From contig NZ_CP054143.1 of NCBI RefSeq assembly GCF_013284055.1, positions 930,001 through 994,000 on the forward strand: DNA of 64,000 bases, given 5' to 3'. Every line of letters starts with the position of its first letter. Within the stretch, counting starts at the first letter, position 1. This DNA comes from Deefgea piscis. Its GTDB lineage: Bacteria > Pseudomonadota > Gammaproteobacteria > Burkholderiales > Chitinibacteraceae. Shown piece after piece: positions 10,579-19,568 of this stretch. A program made the translations under genes and the position numbers. The notes under the pieces were generated by a model that ran no database searches, was not told the origin of the DNA, and saw only the letters and a program-made list of their open reading frames with translations.

Positions 10579-11120
10579 GACCTTGTGAGATGAAACCCTC
10601 AACAGCATCCAATCTAAAAACCCCGTTAATTTCAAAAATCATTTTTAGTAGCCGCTGGCTACAACTACCGATTTATCTCGGCCTAATCGTGGTGCAAGGC
10701 GTTTACGCTTATAAGTTTCTCGCCGCGCTTTACACAATGCTCATGAATTTAACTTCATTGAGTGAAACCCAAATTATGCTCGCCGTATTGGGTTTGATCG
10801 ACGTGGTGATGATTGCAAACTTATTGCTAATGGTCACCGTTGGCGGTTATGAAACCTTTGTTTCTCGACTGCATATTGATAATGATCCAGACCAACCTGA
10901 ATGGCTGGATCATGTCAACGCGACGGTACTTAAAGTCAAACTTTCGATGGCGATTATCAGTATTTCATCGATCCACCTATTGCAGACCTTTATCAACGCC
11001 GCTCAAACCTCTGAGGCCACCATGAAATGGCAAGTGATTATTCATTTGTCTTTCCTGGTGTCTGCTGCCGCGTTGGCCTACACCGATAAATTATTGCATT
11101 CAGTGTCTAGCTCGCACTAA
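10575..11120 (+). CDS. YqhA/TIGR00645 family inner membrane protein
   Basis: A 181-aa membrane protein with four hydrophobic segments, matching the YqhA family ([16 protein letters not shown], then [17 protein letters not shown] and [11 protein letters not shown]). Function of the family is unknown. The ATG at 10575 overlaps the channel gene stop; a second ATG at 10590 is an alternative. A terminator follows directly. Confidence 0.78.
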   Translation: MRPCEMKPSTASNLKTPLISKIIFSSRWLQLPIYLGLIVVQGVYAYKFLAALYTMLMNLTSLSETQIMLAVLGLIDVVMIANLLLMVTVGGYETFVSRLHIDNDPDQPEWLDHVNATVLKVKLSMAIISISSIHLLQTFINAAQTSEATMKWQVIIHLSFLVSAAALAYTDKLLHSVSSSH

Positions 11121-11140
11121 ACAGCGCACTGCCATACACA

Positions 11141-11168
11141 GCGCCGTCCAATATGGGCGGCGCTTTTT
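11141..11168 (+). terminator. rho-independent terminator
   Basis: GCGCCGTCC-AATAT-GGGCGGCGC stem (nine pairs with one G-T) followed by five T. It closes the run ending with the YqhA-like gene, making hisD a separate transcription unit. Confidence 0.85.
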
Positions 11169-11293
11169 GTTGCTATCGAGCTCAATATCAAAAGACAAAA
11201 ATTACACCTAGCGCACTCACTTTCCAGTGTTTTCAACTTGCGACCTTAAATGACAATTAGCTGGATCGCCGCCGATAGACGGATAAGTCAGGG

Positions 11294-11299
11294 TATAAT
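11294..11299 (+). promoter_or_regulatory. -10-like TATAAT before hisD
   Basis: TATAAT 34 bp upstream of the hisD start, in the gap after the terminator at 11141-11168. No strong -35 is visible at the standard distance, so the call rests on the -10 and position only. Confidence 0.4.
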
Positions 11300-11332
11300 C
11301 AACGCCATTCTTTCTTGCATTGGGTCTACGCC

Positions 11333-12628
11333 ATGATTCGCCGTTTTGATTCTACTTCCGTCGATTTTCAATCTGAACTCACCGCACTGCTGGCGTTTGA
11401 AACCTCGCAAGACCCACAAGTCGACGTTCGCGTTGCCGCCATTTTGGCGGATGTAAAAGCACGTGGCGACGCCGCCGTGATTGAATACACCAATCAGTTT
11501 GATGGCACCAGCGCCCAATCGATGGCCGATTTGGAGCTAAGCCAAGCAGAACTCAAAGCCGCGTTTGAACGCCTACCCAGCGATCAAGCCGCCGCATTAC
11601 AAGCCGCTGCCGCACGCGTGCGTAGCTTTCATGAAAAGCAAAAAATGACGTCATGGTCATACCAAGACGAAGACGGCACACTGCTCGGCCAGCAAGTGAC
11701 CGCGCTCGATCGCGTGGGTATTTATGTTCCCGGTGGCAAAGCAACTTATCCATCGTCGGTACTGATGAATGCCATTCCGGCACACGTTGCTGGTGTTCAA
11801 GAAATCATCATGGTGGTGCCAACACCGCGTGGTGAGCGCAATGATATGGTGCTGGGTGCAGCGTATGTCGCGGGTGTGAGCCGTGCCTTTACCATTGGTG
11901 GCGCGCAAGCCGTTGGCGCATTGGCATTTGGCACGCAAACCATTCCGCAAGTCGACAAAATCACCGGCCCAGGCAATGCCTACGTCGCCGCCGCCAAACG
12001 TGCAGTATTTGGGATTGTCGGCATTGATATGGTGGCTGGCCCATCCGAAATTCTGGTGATTGCCGACGGCAATACGCCTGCCGATTGGGTGGCAATGGAC
12101 TTATTTAGCCAAGCCGAACACGACGAAATCGCCCAGTCGATCTTGCTGTGTACCGACGCTGCTTACTTAGCTGAAGTTGAAGCCAGCATCGCTAAATTAC
12201 TACCAAGCCAGCCGCGCAAAGACATTATCAGCGCATCACTGGCCAATCGCGGCGCGCTGATTTTGGTGAAAGACTTAACTGAGGCCTGCGAAATCAGCAA
12301 TTACATCGCACCAGAGCATTTGGAATTGTCAGTGGCCAATCCAGACGCACTATTGCCGCAAATCCGCCATGCGGGAGCGATTTTTATGGGGCAATTCACC
12401 TCAGAAAGCTTGGGCGACTATTGTGCAGGACCCAACCATGTGTTGCCGACGGCCCGCAGCGCGCGTTTTTCCAGCCCGCTCGGTGTGTATGACTTCCAAA
12501 AGCGCTCGTCGATTATCAAAGTCTCTGAAGCCGGCGCACAAAAGTTAGGCAAAATCGCCAGCGTGCTCGCGCACGGTGAAGGCCTGACAGCCCACGCCAA
12601 TGCCGCTGAACTACGCTTAAAAGCTTAA
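11333..12628 (+). CDS. hisD: histidinol dehydrogenase HisD
   Basis: Last two oxidation steps of histidine synthesis (histidinol to histidine, NAD- and zinc-dependent). The protein is about 431 aa from the ATG at 11333. An in-frame start 18 bp upstream would add residues not seen in the family. Conserved parts include [20 protein letters not shown], the zinc-ligand region [12 protein letters not shown], and YIAPEHLEL. Unusually, hisC, normally next, is absent; an unrelated TPR gene lies downstream on the other strand. Confidence 0.96.
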   Translation: MIRRFDSTSVDFQSELTALLAFETSQDPQVDVRVAAILADVKARGDAAVIEYTNQFDGTSAQSMADLELSQAELKAAFERLPSDQAAALQAAAARVRSFHEKQKMTSWSYQDEDGTLLGQQVTALDRVGIYVPGGKATYPSSVLMNAIPAHVAGVQEIIMVVPTPRGERNDMVLGAAYVAGVSRAFTIGGAQAVGALAFGTQTIPQVDKITGPGNAYVAAAKRAVFGIVGIDMVAGPSEILVIADGNTPADWVAMDLFSQAEHDEIAQSILLCTDAAYLAEVEASIAKLLPSQPRKDIISASLANRGALILVKDLTEACEISNYIAPEHLELSVANPDALLPQIRHAGAIFMGQFTSESLGDYCAGPNHVLPTARSARFSSPLGVYDFQKRSSIIKVSEAGAQKLGKIASVLAHGEGLTAHANAAELRLKA

Positions 12629-12632
12629 ACCA

Positions 12633-12664
12633 AACAGCCCCACAATCACGATTGTGGGGCTGTT
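12633..12664. terminator. strong palindrome between convergent hisD and TPR gene
   Basis: CAGCCCCACAATC-AC-GATTGTGGGGCTG, a 13-bp perfect stem with a two-base loop, lies between convergent genes and could stop transcription from both sides. T-tracts are poor, so efficiency is uncertain. Confidence 0.6.
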
Positions 12665-12733
12665 GAGATTAGCAATTTATAACTTAAGTATTGCTCTATA
12701 GACTAATAAGAAAACAAGCTACAGCCACATACC

Positions 12734-13771
12734 CTAAACAAGTAATTCACTCAAACCACTCAAATCGGGTGAAATATTGGGCACCATCCCCGCATTTAAA
12801 TGCAGCAAAATAAAATTCACTCGGCGCGCTAAATCATCCGCTAATTCAAACTGCCCCGTATTGCGAGCGTAACGCTCGGCCTGCTCACTTAAACGCATCT
12901 CTAAATGCCGTAAGCCATCGGCTTTTGCAATCAACAAGCCACGCTGAATAATACTCAGCGCCGAGACCAGCTGCCCTTTCTTGGCCATTAATTGCGCCCA
13001 TAACGCCAATAAATTAACCTCGGCCCAATGATATGGCGTGCTAGCAACAATCGCTAAACCATCCGCAATTAAATTTTCTGCAGTGATTAGATCGCCCGTT
13101 TCTAGCTTAATTTCAGCCAAACGATAGGAACTGGTCGCCGCATAATGTGGCAGTTTCTGCTGTAAACACAGCTGCAAAGCTTCGCGCAGTAACGCTTTTG
13201 CTGCAGGGATTTCACCGATCTTTTTTAAATTAACCGCCCAATTAATTTTGGCCTTAACCAATAAAAATGGCTCGTCATGCCCCAGCAATAATCCATGCGC
13301 TAGGCTGTGCATTTTCGCCGCCAATGCATAGTCGCCACCGGCATCACAAATTTGCCCCAAGCCAATTAAGGCCAAACTGCGTGTTTTTAATAACTCGACT
13401 TGTTTGCCACACAAGACCGCACATTGCTGCCAATGCTCAAGCGCTTGGGGGTAACACGCTTGCGAGTAGTAACAACGGCCAATTTGCTCCAGAATTTCTG
13501 GCGTGCGCTGCATTTGCTTGAATTCTTCGGCGTAGACCAATGCTTCTGTTAAGCAGCTCAGCGCATGCTTTACATCCCCTAGCTGATCTTCGATTTGCGA
13601 GAGCAACAAAGCGCAATCAATCAAACAAGGCGCATCAAACACTTGCCGTGCTTCAGCTAACAACGCCAAACACTGCGTGCGTGCGCGCACCGGTTCGATA
13701 AACATCGATTGCGTTACCGCCAATACGCGCTGTTGTCGCATTACTTGCTCGGTTAATGGCAGCTCAAACAC
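12734..13771 (-). CDS. tetratricopeptide-repeat protein, function unknown
   Basis: A 345-aa all-helical protein with several TPR-like units (for example residues 60-95, 100-135, 180-250), GTG start at 13771. No signal peptide, no membrane helix and no attached GGDEF, kinase or HTH domain. TPR arrays mediate protein-protein contacts; related arrays precede signalling domains in other bacteria, but here the array stands alone. It occupies the place where hisC is usually found between hisD and hisB. Function unknown. Confidence 0.7.
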   Translation of the reverse strand: MFELPLTEQVMRQQRVLAVTQSMFIEPVRARTQCLALLAEARQVFDAPCLIDCALLLSQIEDQLGDVKHALSCLTEALVYAEEFKQMQRTPEILEQIGRCYYSQACYPQALEHWQQCAVLCGKQVELLKTRSLALIGLGQICDAGGDYALAAKMHSLAHGLLLGHDEPFLLVKAKINWAVNLKKIGEIPAAKALLREALQLCLQQKLPHYAATSSYRLAEIKLETGDLITAENLIADGLAIVASTPYHWAEVNLLALWAQLMAKKGQLVSALSIIQRGLLIAKADGLRHLEMRLSEQAERYARNTGQFELADDLARRVNFILLHLNAGMVPNISPDLSGLSELLV

Positions 13772-14025
13772 AGAATGGATTCACCCCTTGAATTTGTTGT
13801 ACTCAGATTCATCCGCGGTATAGTACGGACGAATAGGCGTTTTCAGACGATTATTTGCCTTATTATCGTCATCAAGGTCGAATTACTTGAGCGAGGCGCC
13901 AAGATAAATGTCATTACTGCAAATAATAGTGTCAGATTAAACCTGAATGCCCAGCGACAAGCTTCGAGCCCATTCACTTTTGTAAGAAAGAATCGCGGTG
14001 GCGACCGTAACGATTAGGCGGATTC

Positions 14026-14034
14026 TGATAGAAT
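14026..14034 (+). promoter_or_regulatory. extended -10 promoter element for hisB
   Basis: TGATAGAAT is an extended -10 (TGn plus TAGAAT) 65 bp upstream of hisB in the 328-bp gap after the divergent TPR gene (13772-14099). A small plus-strand ORF in this gap is not credible. No clear -35 is seen, as is usual for extended -10 promoters. Confidence 0.45.
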
Positions 14035-14099
14035 AGGACGACATCATCGTGGTCCGCGCATTCCGCTGAATGCCCTTTGCCAATCTCGAGAACAGACTC

Positions 14100-14693
14100 A
14101 TGCGCCAAGTAACAGTTAGCCGCAATACCTTAGAAACTCAAATCACCATTACCCTCAATTTAGACGGCACGGGAATCAGTAAATTTGATACCGGTGTACC
14201 TTTTTTTGAACATATGCTCGACCAAGTCGCTCGCCATGGCCTGTTTGATATTGAAATCAAAGCCGTTGGTGATTTGCATATTGATGCCCATCATACTGTT
14301 GAAGATGTCGGCATTACGTTAGGGCAAGCCTTTGCTCAAGCGGTTGGCGATAAAAAAGGCATTGTGCGCTATGGCCATAGCTATGTGCCACTGGATGAAG
14401 CACTCTCGCGCGTGGTCGTCGATTTATCGGGCCGCCCTTGCTTGGAATACGATTGCGAATACACCCGCGCAATGATTGGCGGCTTTGATGTTGATTTATT
14501 TGGTGAATTCTTCCGTGGTTTTGTTAACCATGCCGCCATTAGCTTGCACATCGACAATCTAAAGGGCAAAAACGCCCACCACCAAGCCGAAACGATTTTT
14601 AAAGCACTTGGCCGCGCATTACGCATGGCCGTTGAGCACGACCCCCGCATGGCGGGCATCACGCCATCGACCAAGGGCACGCTAGTCGGCTAA
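14100..14693 (+). CDS. hisB: imidazoleglycerol-phosphate dehydratase HisB
   Basis: Dehydrates imidazoleglycerol phosphate in histidine synthesis (Mn-dependent). The monofunctional form is 197 aa from the ATG at 14100 ([13 protein letters not shown]); upstream in-frame codons to 14070 are not family-like. Metal-binding motifs are intact: [26 protein letters not shown], and the C-terminal [17 protein letters not shown]. Confidence 0.96.
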   Translation: MRQVTVSRNTLETQITITLNLDGTGISKFDTGVPFFEHMLDQVARHGLFDIEIKAVGDLHIDAHHTVEDVGITLGQAFAQAVGDKKGIVRYGHSYVPLDEALSRVVVDLSGRPCLEYDCEYTRAMIGGFDVDLFGEFFRGFVNHAAISLHIDNLKGKNAHHQAETIFKALGRALRMAVEHDPRMAGITPSTKGTLVG

Positions 14694-14710
14694 TTTGGCT
14701 AAAAACATTA

Positions 14711-14814
14711 ACCACAGAGACACAGAGGCGCAGAGACAAACCAAGACGACCAATGAACACTCAATCGTTTTTGTTTTTCCACTACTCCCTCTGTGTCTCT
14801 GTGCCTCTGTGGTG
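14711..14814. repeat. CACAGAG-type imperfect palindrome between hisB and hisH
   Basis: Left arm 14711-14737 and right arm 14788-14814 are inverted copies of a 26-bp sequence itself built from a 7-bp periodic CACAGAG/CACAGAC motif, with about four mismatches between arms. The 50-bp loop is AT-rich. The right arm ends only 12 bp before the hisH start codon. Dispersed CACAGAGnCACAGAG repeats are known in intergenic DNA of many bacteria; the origin is not settled. Confidence 0.75.
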
Positions 14815-14825
14815 AAATATTTAAA

Positions 14826-15470
14826 ATGAAAATAGCAATCGTAGATTACGGCATGGGCAATTTGCATTCGGTGACCAAGGCATTGGAGTTTGTCGCGCAA
14901 GCCGATGCTGAAATCATCCTCACTGCCGACCCTGCTGTTGTGGCCAGCGCAGATAAAGTGGTCTTTCCTGGCCAAGGTGCCATGCCCGATTGTATGCGTG
15001 AACTCGAAGCCAGCGGCTTAAAGCAAGCCGTACTCGATGCCGCGGCGAGCAAGCCTTTTTTAGGCATTTGCGTTGGTGCACAGTTATTGTTTGAACATAG
15101 TGAAGAAGGCAATATGGATTGTCTTGGCGTATTTAAAGGCAAGGTGATTAAGTTCAAGCCCGAAAATATGCATGACGAGCACGGCCAAAAACTCAAAGTG
15201 CCGCATATGGGCTGGAATGAAACATTCATTGTGCAAGACCACCCACTGTGGGCTGGCATTGCCGACAAAGAGCGCTTTTACTTCGTTCATAGCTATCATT
15301 TTGCGCCGGCCGAACCACACGACACCATCATTGAAACCAGTTATCCCAATCGTTTTGCCGTGGCAATTGCTAAAGATAATATTTTTGCAATCCAATGCCA
15401 CCCCGAAAAAAGCCACACTGCGGGACTGCAATTATTAAGAAATTTTGTGCATTGGAATGGTAAGCAATAA
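14826..15470 (+). CDS. hisH: imidazole glycerol phosphate synthase glutaminase subunit HisH
   Basis: Glutaminase that supplies ammonia to HisF for IGP synthesis. About 214 aa from the ATG at 14826 (MKIAIVDYGMGNLHSV). The catalytic triad is visible: Cys in GICVGAQLLF, and His and Glu in QCHPEKSH near the C-terminus. An upstream in-frame ATG at 14793 lies inside the CACAGAG repeat and is rejected. Confidence 0.96.
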   Translation: MKIAIVDYGMGNLHSVTKALEFVAQADAEIILTADPAVVASADKVVFPGQGAMPDCMRELEASGLKQAVLDAAASKPFLGICVGAQLLFEHSEEGNMDCLGVFKGKVIKFKPENMHDEHGQKLKVPHMGWNETFIVQDHPLWAGIADKERFYFVHSYHFAPAEPHDTIIETSYPNRFAVAIAKDNIFAIQCHPEKSHTAGLQLLRNFVHWNGKQ

Positions 15471-15524
15471 GCTAAGCAGATATTCAGTTTGAAATCGCTT
15501 CGCTCAATTCAGTTAGTTTTAACC

Positions 15525-15530
15525 TATACT
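15525..15530 (+). promoter_or_regulatory. possible -10 (TATACT) before hisA
   Basis: TATACT in the 113-bp gap between hisH and hisA. The spacing to a convincing -35 is wrong, so this is a weak call; hisA could also be transcribed from upstream. Confidence 0.25.
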
Positions 15531-15583
15531 GCTTACTTGGCTTTGACCTATTAACGACTCTTTTACTTTTACACGCTAACATC

Positions 15584-16324
15584 ATGCTGATTATTCCTGC
15601 AATTGATTTAAAAGATGGCCAGTGCGTACGCCTGCGCCAAGGTGAAATGAACGACGCCACCGTATTTTCTGACGACCCAGCAAGCTTCGTTAGTCATTGG
15701 CTCGATCAAGGTGCGCGTCGGATGCATTTAGTCGATTTAAACGGTGCGTTTGCGGGTAAGCCAAAAAATTTGGCTGCGGTAAAAAAAATCCTCGCGGCAA
15801 TCAATGGCGAAGTGCCGGTGCAATTGGGGGGCGGCATTCGCTCGCTGGAAACCATCGAAATGTATCTGGATGCCGGGATTGATTACGTCATTATTGGTAC
15901 CGCCGCAATCAAACAACCGGGGTTTTTACACGAAGCGTGTGATGCCTTTCCGGGGCAAATCATTGTCGGCTTAGACGCCAAAGACGGCATGGTCGCTACC
16001 GATGGCTGGGCCAAAGTCACCGACCACAATGTGATTGATTTGGCAAAACGCTTTGAAGGCTATGGCGTTGAAAGCATTATTTACACTGATATCGGCCGTG
16101 ATGGCATGTTGTCTGGGGTGAATATCGAAGCCACTGTCAAATTAGCCCAAGCTTTAACCATCCCAGTCATTGCCTCTGGCGGTCTAACTAATTTGGACGA
16201 TGTGCGTAAATTATGCGAAGTGGCCGATGAAGGCATCGAAGGTGTGATCACTGGCCGTGCTATTTATGAAGGCACCATCGATTTTGCCAAGGCACAAGAC
16301 TTAGCGGATGAGCTTTCCGCCTAA
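15584..16324 (+). CDS. hisA: phosphoribosylformimino-AICAR ribotide isomerase HisA
   Basis: TIM-barrel isomerase (ProFAR to PRFAR). The 246-aa protein begins [17 protein letters not shown] with the catalytic Asp in AIDLKDG. The second acid is in [12 protein letters not shown], and phosphate-binding loops ([19 protein letters not shown]) are intact. It is followed 17 bp later by a small ORF and then hisF. Confidence 0.97.
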   Translation: MLIIPAIDLKDGQCVRLRQGEMNDATVFSDDPASFVSHWLDQGARRMHLVDLNGAFAGKPKNLAAVKKILAAINGEVPVQLGGGIRSLETIEMYLDAGIDYVIIGTAAIKQPGFLHEACDAFPGQIIVGLDAKDGMVATDGWAKVTDHNVIDLAKRFEGYGVESIIYTDIGRDGMLSGVNIEATVKLAQALTIPVIASGGLTNLDDVRKLCEVADEGIEGVITGRAIYEGTIDFAKAQDLADELSA

Positions 16325-16341
16325 ATCGTCAGCGAGGGCGC

Positions 16342-16680
16342 ATGGAAAAACCAGACTGGTTCAATTGGGCAAATGACGAAAGAAAAACGGGTGATTGGAT
16401 TCGCGCCAATAACCCCAAGTGGTTTGCCGAGGTTTGCCAGATTTTGTTTGAATATGACCCGATGACGATTTCGCTAGTGAGCGAGCCGGAAGGTTATGCG
16501 CCAGAAGTAGGTAGTATTTTACGCAGTCTACCGCAGTGCTTGAACGTCGACGACGTGCAACAACTTCTTTTTAATGTTTTCACCCAATGGTTTACGCCAG
16601 AGTTTGCTGGCAGCCGCAGCCAATACGCTGAAGCTGCGGCCGCCATTTGGGAAAACTGGAAACAGCAACAACTCGATTAA
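16342..16680 (+). CDS. unidentified 112-aa protein inside the his run
   Basis: ATG at 16342 with a good ribosome site (GCGAGGG) nine bases before it, 17 bp after hisA and 29 bp before hisF, so it is very likely co-transcribed with both. The protein is acidic and rich in tryptophan, with the central pattern [21 protein letters not shown] and a helical C-terminus. The layout (a DPxx..P..Y..E motif then helices) vaguely resembles DUF1871-type small proteins, but the match is too weak to name it. No signal or membrane segment. Confidence 0.65.
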   Translation: MEKPDWFNWANDERKTGDWIRANNPKWFAEVCQILFEYDPMTISLVSEPEGYAPEVGSILRSLPQCLNVDDVQQLLFNVFTQWFTPEFAGSRSQYAEAAAAIWENWKQQQLD

Positions 16681-16709
16681 TCTGCGGTGCCTCACCGCAC
16701 GGAAATAAA

Positions 16710-17477
16710 ATGCCTTTAGCCAAACGTATTATTCCCTGCCTTGATGTCACTGCTGGCCGTGTCGTCAAAGGCGTCAACTTCCTCGAATTACGTGATGCCG
16801 GAGACCCTGTCGAAATTGCGCGCCGTTATGACGCACAAGGCGCTGACGAGCTGACCTTTCTCGACATTACCGCTTCAAGCGACAACCGCGATTTAATTTT
16901 GCACGTCATCGAAGCAGTTGCATCGCAAGTTTTTATCCCGCTCACCGTTGGCGGTGGCGTTCGCGTTCCTGACGACGTGCGTCGTTTACTCAACGCTGGC
17001 GCCGATAAAGTCAGCATCAATACCACAGCGGTGACCAATCCCGAAGTGGTCGAACAAGCCGCTAGCCGTTTTGGTAGCCAAGCCATTGTGGTGGCCATTG
17101 ATGCTAAAGCCACCGATGCCACCAATAGCCGTTGGGAAGTCTTTACCCACGGCGGTCGCCGTGCAACCGGGCTCGATGCGGTGGAATGGGCACTAAAAAT
17201 GCAGCAACTGGGCGCCGGTGAAATTTTACTCACCAGCATGGATAGAGATGGCACCAAGATCGGCTTCAATCTGCCACTAACGCGTGCCGTATCCGATGCG
17301 GTCAATATTCCAGTTATCGCCTCGGGTGGCGTAGGTAATTTGCAGCATTTGGTCGATGGCGTGAAGCAAGGCCATGCCGATGCAGTATTGGCGGCGAGCA
17401 TCTTCCATTTTGGCGAATACTCAGTTCGAGACGCTAAGCTCGCCATGCAAGCAGCAGGCATTGAGGTGCGTTTATGA
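16710..17477 (+). CDS. hisF: imidazole glycerol phosphate synthase cyclase subunit HisF
   Basis: TIM-barrel cyclase that uses HisH-derived ammonia to form IGP and AICAR. 255 aa from the ATG at 16710 ([21 protein letters not shown]); the frame is open upstream but the family start is clear. Catalytic aspartates lie in IPCLDVTAG and in [13 protein letters not shown], and phosphate loops TVGGGVRV and IASGGVGN are present. It overlaps hisI by 4 bp. Confidence 0.97.
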   Translation: MPLAKRIIPCLDVTAGRVVKGVNFLELRDAGDPVEIARRYDAQGADELTFLDITASSDNRDLILHVIEAVASQVFIPLTVGGGVRVPDDVRRLLNAGADKVSINTTAVTNPEVVEQAASRFGSQAIVVAIDAKATDATNSRWEVFTHGGRRATGLDAVEWALKMQQLGAGEILLTSMDRDGTKIGFNLPLTRAVSDAVNIPVIASGGVGNLQHLVDGVKQGHADAVLAASIFHFGEYSVRDAKLAMQAAGIEVRL

Positions 17478-17878
17478 GCCAGCCACTTTGGCTTGATGAA
17501 ATCCAGTGGGATGACAAAGGCCTAGTGCCGGTCATCGCCCAAGACGAAACATCAGGACGGGTCATGATGTTTGCGTATGCCAATAAAGAGGCCGTCGCAC
17601 TTACCGCCGAGCGACATACCGCCCATTATTGGACTCGATCACGGCAAAAACTTTGGCACAAAGGCGAAGAATCAGGGCATTTTCAACACGTATCAGCCAT
17701 TGAGCTCGATTGCGATGGTGATGTACTGATTTATAAAATTCGCCAAGAAGGTGGTATTGCCTGTCATACCGGCCGTGAAAGCTGCTTTTTCCGCACTTTG
17801 AAAAATGACCAATGGGTTGTTTCCGAAGCAGTTTTAAAAGATCCCAAGTCGATTTATGGTGCGAATCATCAACATTAA
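17474..17878 (+). CDS. hisI: phosphoribosyl-AMP cyclohydrolase HisI
   Basis: Opens the ring of PR-AMP. The monofunctional form has 134 aa, separate from hisE as is common in Betaproteobacteria. Conserved motifs: [11 protein letters not shown], the [27 protein letters not shown] block, the metal-binding [11 protein letters not shown] and the final [11 protein letters not shown]. The ATG overlaps the hisF stop. Confidence 0.96.
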   Translation: MSQPLWLDEIQWDDKGLVPVIAQDETSGRVMMFAYANKEAVALTAERHTAHYWTRSRQKLWHKGEESGHFQHVSAIELDCDGDVLIYKIRQEGGIACHTGRESCFFRTLKNDQWVVSEAVLKDPKSIYGANHQH

Positions 17879-17890
17879 AAAATCTCACAC

Positions 17891-17932
17891 CGTTACAATT
17901 GCCACGAACTTGTAACGTAAGCGCAATATAAT
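17891..17932 (+). promoter_or_regulatory. inverted repeat plus TATAAT before hisE
   Basis: CGTTACAA (17891-17898) and TTGTAACG (17910-17917) form an inverted repeat with an 11-base spacer, just upstream of a perfect TATAAT at 17927-17932. The hisE start is 29 bp further. The repeat looks like an operator over the -35 region, suggesting that hisE-hinT-tat has its own regulated promoter; no regulator can be named. Confidence 0.4.
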
Positions 17933-17960
17933 CCCTCATGTTTGCTGTATGGAGCTCGCT

Positions 17961-18281
17961 ATGGTTTCCGCTGAAATTCTTGAACGTTTATCGACTACGC
18001 TGGCTGAGCGTCGTTTAGCTGATCCAACTTCGTCTTATGTTGCCAAGCTGTATCATAAAGGCACCGATGAAATCCTCAAGAAAATCGGCGAAGAAGCAGT
18101 CGAAACCATTATGGCGGCTAAAGATGGCGACAAACTGCATTTGGTGCGAGAAGTTGCTGATTTATGGTTTCACACTATGGTTTTGCTGGCACATCAAGGC
18201 TTAAGCCATGAAGATGTACTGGCCGAATTAGCAAGACGTGAAGGCATTTCGGGTATTGATGAAAAAGCGGCACGTAAATAA
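17961..18281 (+). CDS. hisE: phosphoribosyl-ATP pyrophosphatase HisE
   Basis: Hydrolyses PR-ATP to PR-AMP. 106 aa from the ATG at 17961, which has GGAG six bases upstream; the ATG at 17949 contains that ribosome site and is less likely. The family core [17 protein letters not shown] and the REVADLWFH helix are intact. Confidence 0.94.
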   Translation: MVSAEILERLSTTLAERRLADPTSSYVAKLYHKGTDEILKKIGEEAVETIMAAKDGDKLHLVREVADLWFHTMVLLAHQGLSHEDVLAELARREGISGIDEKAARK

Positions 18282-18289
18282 GCACTCGT

Positions 18290-18369
18290 GCAAAAGTTTT
18301 ATCGCCTAGCCTAAGCGCCGAAAATTGACATTGAAATTCGGCAAGGCTGCGATGCACGAAAACTTTTGC
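18290..18369. repeat. long nested palindrome between hisE and hinT
   Basis: GCAAAAGTTTT (18290-18300) pairs perfectly with AAAACTTTTGC (18359-18369). Inside, AGCCT pairs with AGGCT and CCGAA with TTCGG around a short loop. The whole 80-bp spacer can fold as one branched hairpin. No T-tract follows, so it is not an obvious terminator; it may be an mRNA processing or stability element, or an inserted repeat. Confidence 0.7.
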
Positions 18370-18398
18370 TGATCTACTTAGGTCTAATGGGAAGCACA

Positions 18399-18728
18399 AT
18401 GAGCGATTGTTTATTTTGTAAAATTGTTGGCAAACAGATTCCTGCGAAAATCATTTATGAAGACGATGACCTCATCGCCTTTAACGATATTCGCCCAGCA
18501 GCCCCAGTGCATTTTTTAGTCATTCCGAAGCAACATATTGACTCTTTACTTGGCTGCACCGAACAAGATCAAGTTTTACTGGGTAAACTTTTGGCACGAG
18601 TACCACACATTGCGCGTGAACAAGGCTTACAAGCCGGCTTTAAAACAGCGATCAATACCGGTGAAGCGGGTGGGCAAGAAGTGTATCACTTACATTTACA
18701 TGTCTTGGGTACCCCAGAAGAGTCATAG
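18399..18728 (+). CDS. hinT: HIT family protein (HinT-like purine nucleoside phosphoramidase)
   Basis: Histidine-triad hydrolase of 109 aa. It begins [20 protein letters not shown] and ends with the triad [11 protein letters not shown] (HxHxH), the nucleotide-phosphate catalytic site. The start at 18399 is preferred over 18366. hinT next to hisE and tatA is the usual betaproteobacterial order. Confidence 0.93.
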   Translation: MSDCLFCKIVGKQIPAKIIYEDDDLIAFNDIRPAAPVHFLVIPKQHIDSLLGCTEQDQVLLGKLLARVPHIAREQGLQAGFKTAINTGEAGGQEVYHLHLHVLGTPEES

Positions 18729-18751
18729 ACGCTCAGACGCAGATTAATTAC

Positions 18752-18785
18752 TCTGTATCAATATATCTATTTGTATTGATACAGA
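18752..18785. promoter_or_regulatory. perfect 12-bp inverted repeat upstream of tatA
   Basis: TCTGTATCAATA (18752-18763) and TATTGATACAGA (18774-18785) are exact inverted copies around a 10-base loop, 51 bp before tatA. It is AT-rich and lacks a trailing T-run, so an operator (dimeric regulator site) fits better than a terminator. Which protein binds is unknown. Confidence 0.5.
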
Positions 18786-18835
18786 AATCTAGCATTTATC
18801 GGCGATCAATCGCCCTCTACTTATCGAGGCATATC

Positions 18836-19048
18836 ATGGGTTCATTTAGTATTTGGCATTGGTTAGTGGTACTGGTCATTATCATCTTGGTTTTTGGCAC
18901 CAAAAAATTAGGCTCAGTCGGTAAAGACTTAGGCTCAGCAGTCAAAGGCTTTAAAGATGGCTTAAAAGAAGGCGAACAAGCTGAAGCAGACGCCAAAAAA
19001 CCAGCAGAAAAAGAAGTCGGTCGTGTCATTGATAACGACAAACCTTAA
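18836..19048 (+). CDS. tatA: Sec-independent protein translocase subunit TatA
   Basis: Forms the pore-like assembly of the twin-arginine translocase, which exports folded proteins such as NapA and NapG encoded in this window. 70 aa from the ATG at 18836. One N-terminal membrane helix ([15 protein letters not shown]), then the hinge and amphipathic helix ([21 protein letters not shown]) and a charged tail. The frame is open further upstream but the family start is at 18836. Confidence 0.96.
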   Translation: MGSFSIWHWLVVLVIIILVFGTKKLGSVGKDLGSAVKGFKDGLKEGEQAEADAKKPAEKEVGRVIDNDKP

Positions 19049-19102
19049 GCGTGCTTGGCACTCAGGTTTTCGCTATTTTTATTCACCCCGCTTTTTTCGG
19101 TA

Positions 19103-19489
19103 ATGCCTGTGCTTGACATGAGTTTTGGTGAGTTATTAGTCATTGGTGCTGTCACATTGATTGTGGTGGGGCCGGAACGCATGCCTAAAGTTGCAAGAAC
19201 GGCCGGCATGCTGCTGGGCCGCTTGCAGCGCTTTATCGCCAATGTGAAATCTGAAATCCACCAAGAAATGCAAATGGGCGAACTCGCCAAGCTAGAGGCC
19301 GAATTGCGCGAAGGGACCGATGATTTACGTAATTCAATTCATCAGCCCTTTGCCGACGCCGCCGCTATGCTAGCCGAAGGCGCTCAAATGCCGCCGACAG
19401 GCAGTGATGAGGACAGCAGCGCCGCTCTTCAGCATGCCATCGACACGTTGCCAGCACTCCCCAATAGTGCCTATCGCGATCGGCGCTAA
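19103..19489 (+). CDS. tatB: Tat translocase subunit TatB
   Basis: Receptor subunit that binds twin-arginine signal peptides with TatC. About 128 aa. The family N-terminus LDMSFGELLVIGAVTLIVVGPERMPKVAR is clear; the ATG at 19103 is used, but a GTG at 19109 would give the more canonical start MLDMSFGEL. An amphipathic helix and a long acidic tail follow. It lies 54 bp after tatA. Confidence 0.93.
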   Translation: MPVLDMSFGELLVIGAVTLIVVGPERMPKVARTAGMLLGRLQRFIANVKSEIHQEMQMGELAKLEAELREGTDDLRNSIHQPFADAAAMLAEGAQMPPTGSDEDSSAALQHAIDTLPALPNSAYRDRR

Positions 19490-19568
19490 CCTCAATGAAC
19501 GATGAATCACTAAGTTCATCACCTTGCGGCTGTGAATAGACCCAACCTTTGCCGACAGCGAAAAAGAC

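Noticed and set aside
13775..14017. 80-aa plus-strand ORF between the TPR gene and hisB
   Set aside because: It overlaps promoter sequence, has no family resemblance or ribosome site, and its composition is not protein-like.
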